Source: Desulfobacula sp.
GTDB taxonomy: Bacteria > Desulfobacterota > Desulfobacteria > Desulfobacterales > Desulfobacteraceae
Direction: 5' to 3'
Assembly (NCBI RefSeq): GCF_014237455.1
Contig: NZ_JABZFL010000068.1
Location: 34,729-98,728, forward strand
Length of the DNA stretch: 64,000 bases
Position numbers and translations under genes: made by a program. The notes beneath the pieces are model-generated. The model ran no database searches, was not told where the DNA came from, and saw nothing but the letters and a program-made list of their open reading frames with translations. Below, piece by piece: positions 63,928 through 64,000 of the stretch (position 1 is the first letter of the stretch; each line of letters begins with the position of its first letter).

Positions 63928-64000
63928 TCAGGAACTGCGATTGTTGGTACCGTTGGTTCTGGTGTTGGTAAGATTTTCACCAATTCGCTTGAAATGTCAA
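63871..64000 (+). pseudogene. flgE: Flagellar hook protein FlgE fragment (5' end missing, runs off the window)
   Basis: A plus-strand frame reads GLSKVGNNMYGATDASG and then GVGKIFTNSLEMS to the window end. This is the pattern just before the conserved C-terminal SNVDL block of FlgE and related rod/hook proteins. No start codon or N-terminal domain exists upstream; the frame passes into the amine oxidase of the opposite strand. Whether the gene continues correctly past base 64000 cannot be seen. FlgF or FlgG are alternatives, but the sequence fits FlgE best. Confidence 0.6.

Noticed and set aside
1..64000. tRNA, rRNA or CRISPR array
   Set aside because: I found no cloverleaf-like tRNA gene, rRNA segment or regularly spaced repeat array on reading through; short or unusual RNAs could still be missed without a covariance search.

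Overview
The window looks like the chromosome of a strictly anaerobic, probably sulfate-reducing deltaproteobacterium of the Desulfobacteraceae type (Desulfobacula/Desulfobacter-like). This is an inference from gene content: an EtfBA pair with a membrane iron-sulfur ETF:quinone oxidoreductase, a giant BadF/HgdC-type acyl-CoA dehydratase activase, RACo-type corrinoid activators, a non-pyrrolysine MttB-family methyltransferase, and a Gram-negative housekeeping set (GlnRS, TrkAH, PdxJ, Tag). No rRNA, tRNA, CRISPR array or complete insertion sequence was seen.

Layout. 1-4.1 kb, minus strand: lysC (N-terminal part only), tsaE, nnr, a DUF2804 gene and tag. 4.1-7.1 kb: an AT-rich accessory stretch with a zinc-ribbon membrane protein, a small secreted protein, a HIRAN-like protein, a gene broken by a nonsense codon, and a DUF5677-like protein. 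7.3-20.4 kb: housekeeping genes (nfo, ispF, cysS, glnS, trkA/trkH, an Old Yellow Enzyme homologue, uvrB-uvrC). 20.5-28.8 kb: a 1415-residue dehydratase activase, ribosomal protein S1 with two amino-acid enzymes coupled behind it (D-cysteine desulfhydrase and an Asp/Glu-type racemase), and convergent murI. 28.8-33.0 kb: an accessory island with a Fic protein under a palindromic operator, a Phd/ParE toxin-antitoxin pair, a predicted HNH-like zinc protein with a coupled 56-residue ORF, and a structured noncoding block. 33-42 kb: a hydrolase, a HAD phosphatase, the overlapping minus-strand run phoH - 7TM-HD phosphohydrolase - ybeY - pdxJ, then cvpA, mazG and a class II aldolase. 42.2-46.9 kb: TetR regulator, ETF:quinone oxidoreductase, etfB, etfA, closed by a strong terminator. 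47-59 kb: a hybrid histidine kinase, SIMPL protein, aldo/keto reductase, two tandem ASKHA/RACo proteins, FTCD fusion, DUF59 protein, NYN protein and thiolase. 59.1-63.1 kb, minus strand: an operon of amino-acid-type ABC importer plus MttB-family methyltransferase. The last 0.7 kb joins a 5'-truncated amine oxidase to a 5'-truncated flagellar hook gene, which is either a rearrangement breakpoint or an assembly junction.

How the genes may work together. The TetR-Etf-oxidoreductase block and the thiolase fit beta-oxidation of acyl-CoA with electrons passed to the quinone pool. The RACo pair, the folate enzyme FTCD and the importer-MttB operon suggest corrinoid/folate one-carbon metabolism of a quaternary amine. 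No corrinoid protein is encoded in the window, so that link is inference. The items most worth a second look are the importer-MttB operon, the tandem RACo pair, the crossing inverted repeats upstream of murI, the palindrome inside the fic promoter, the HNH-like gene with its coupled small ORF, and the hairpin-rich block at 32.56-32.99 kb.
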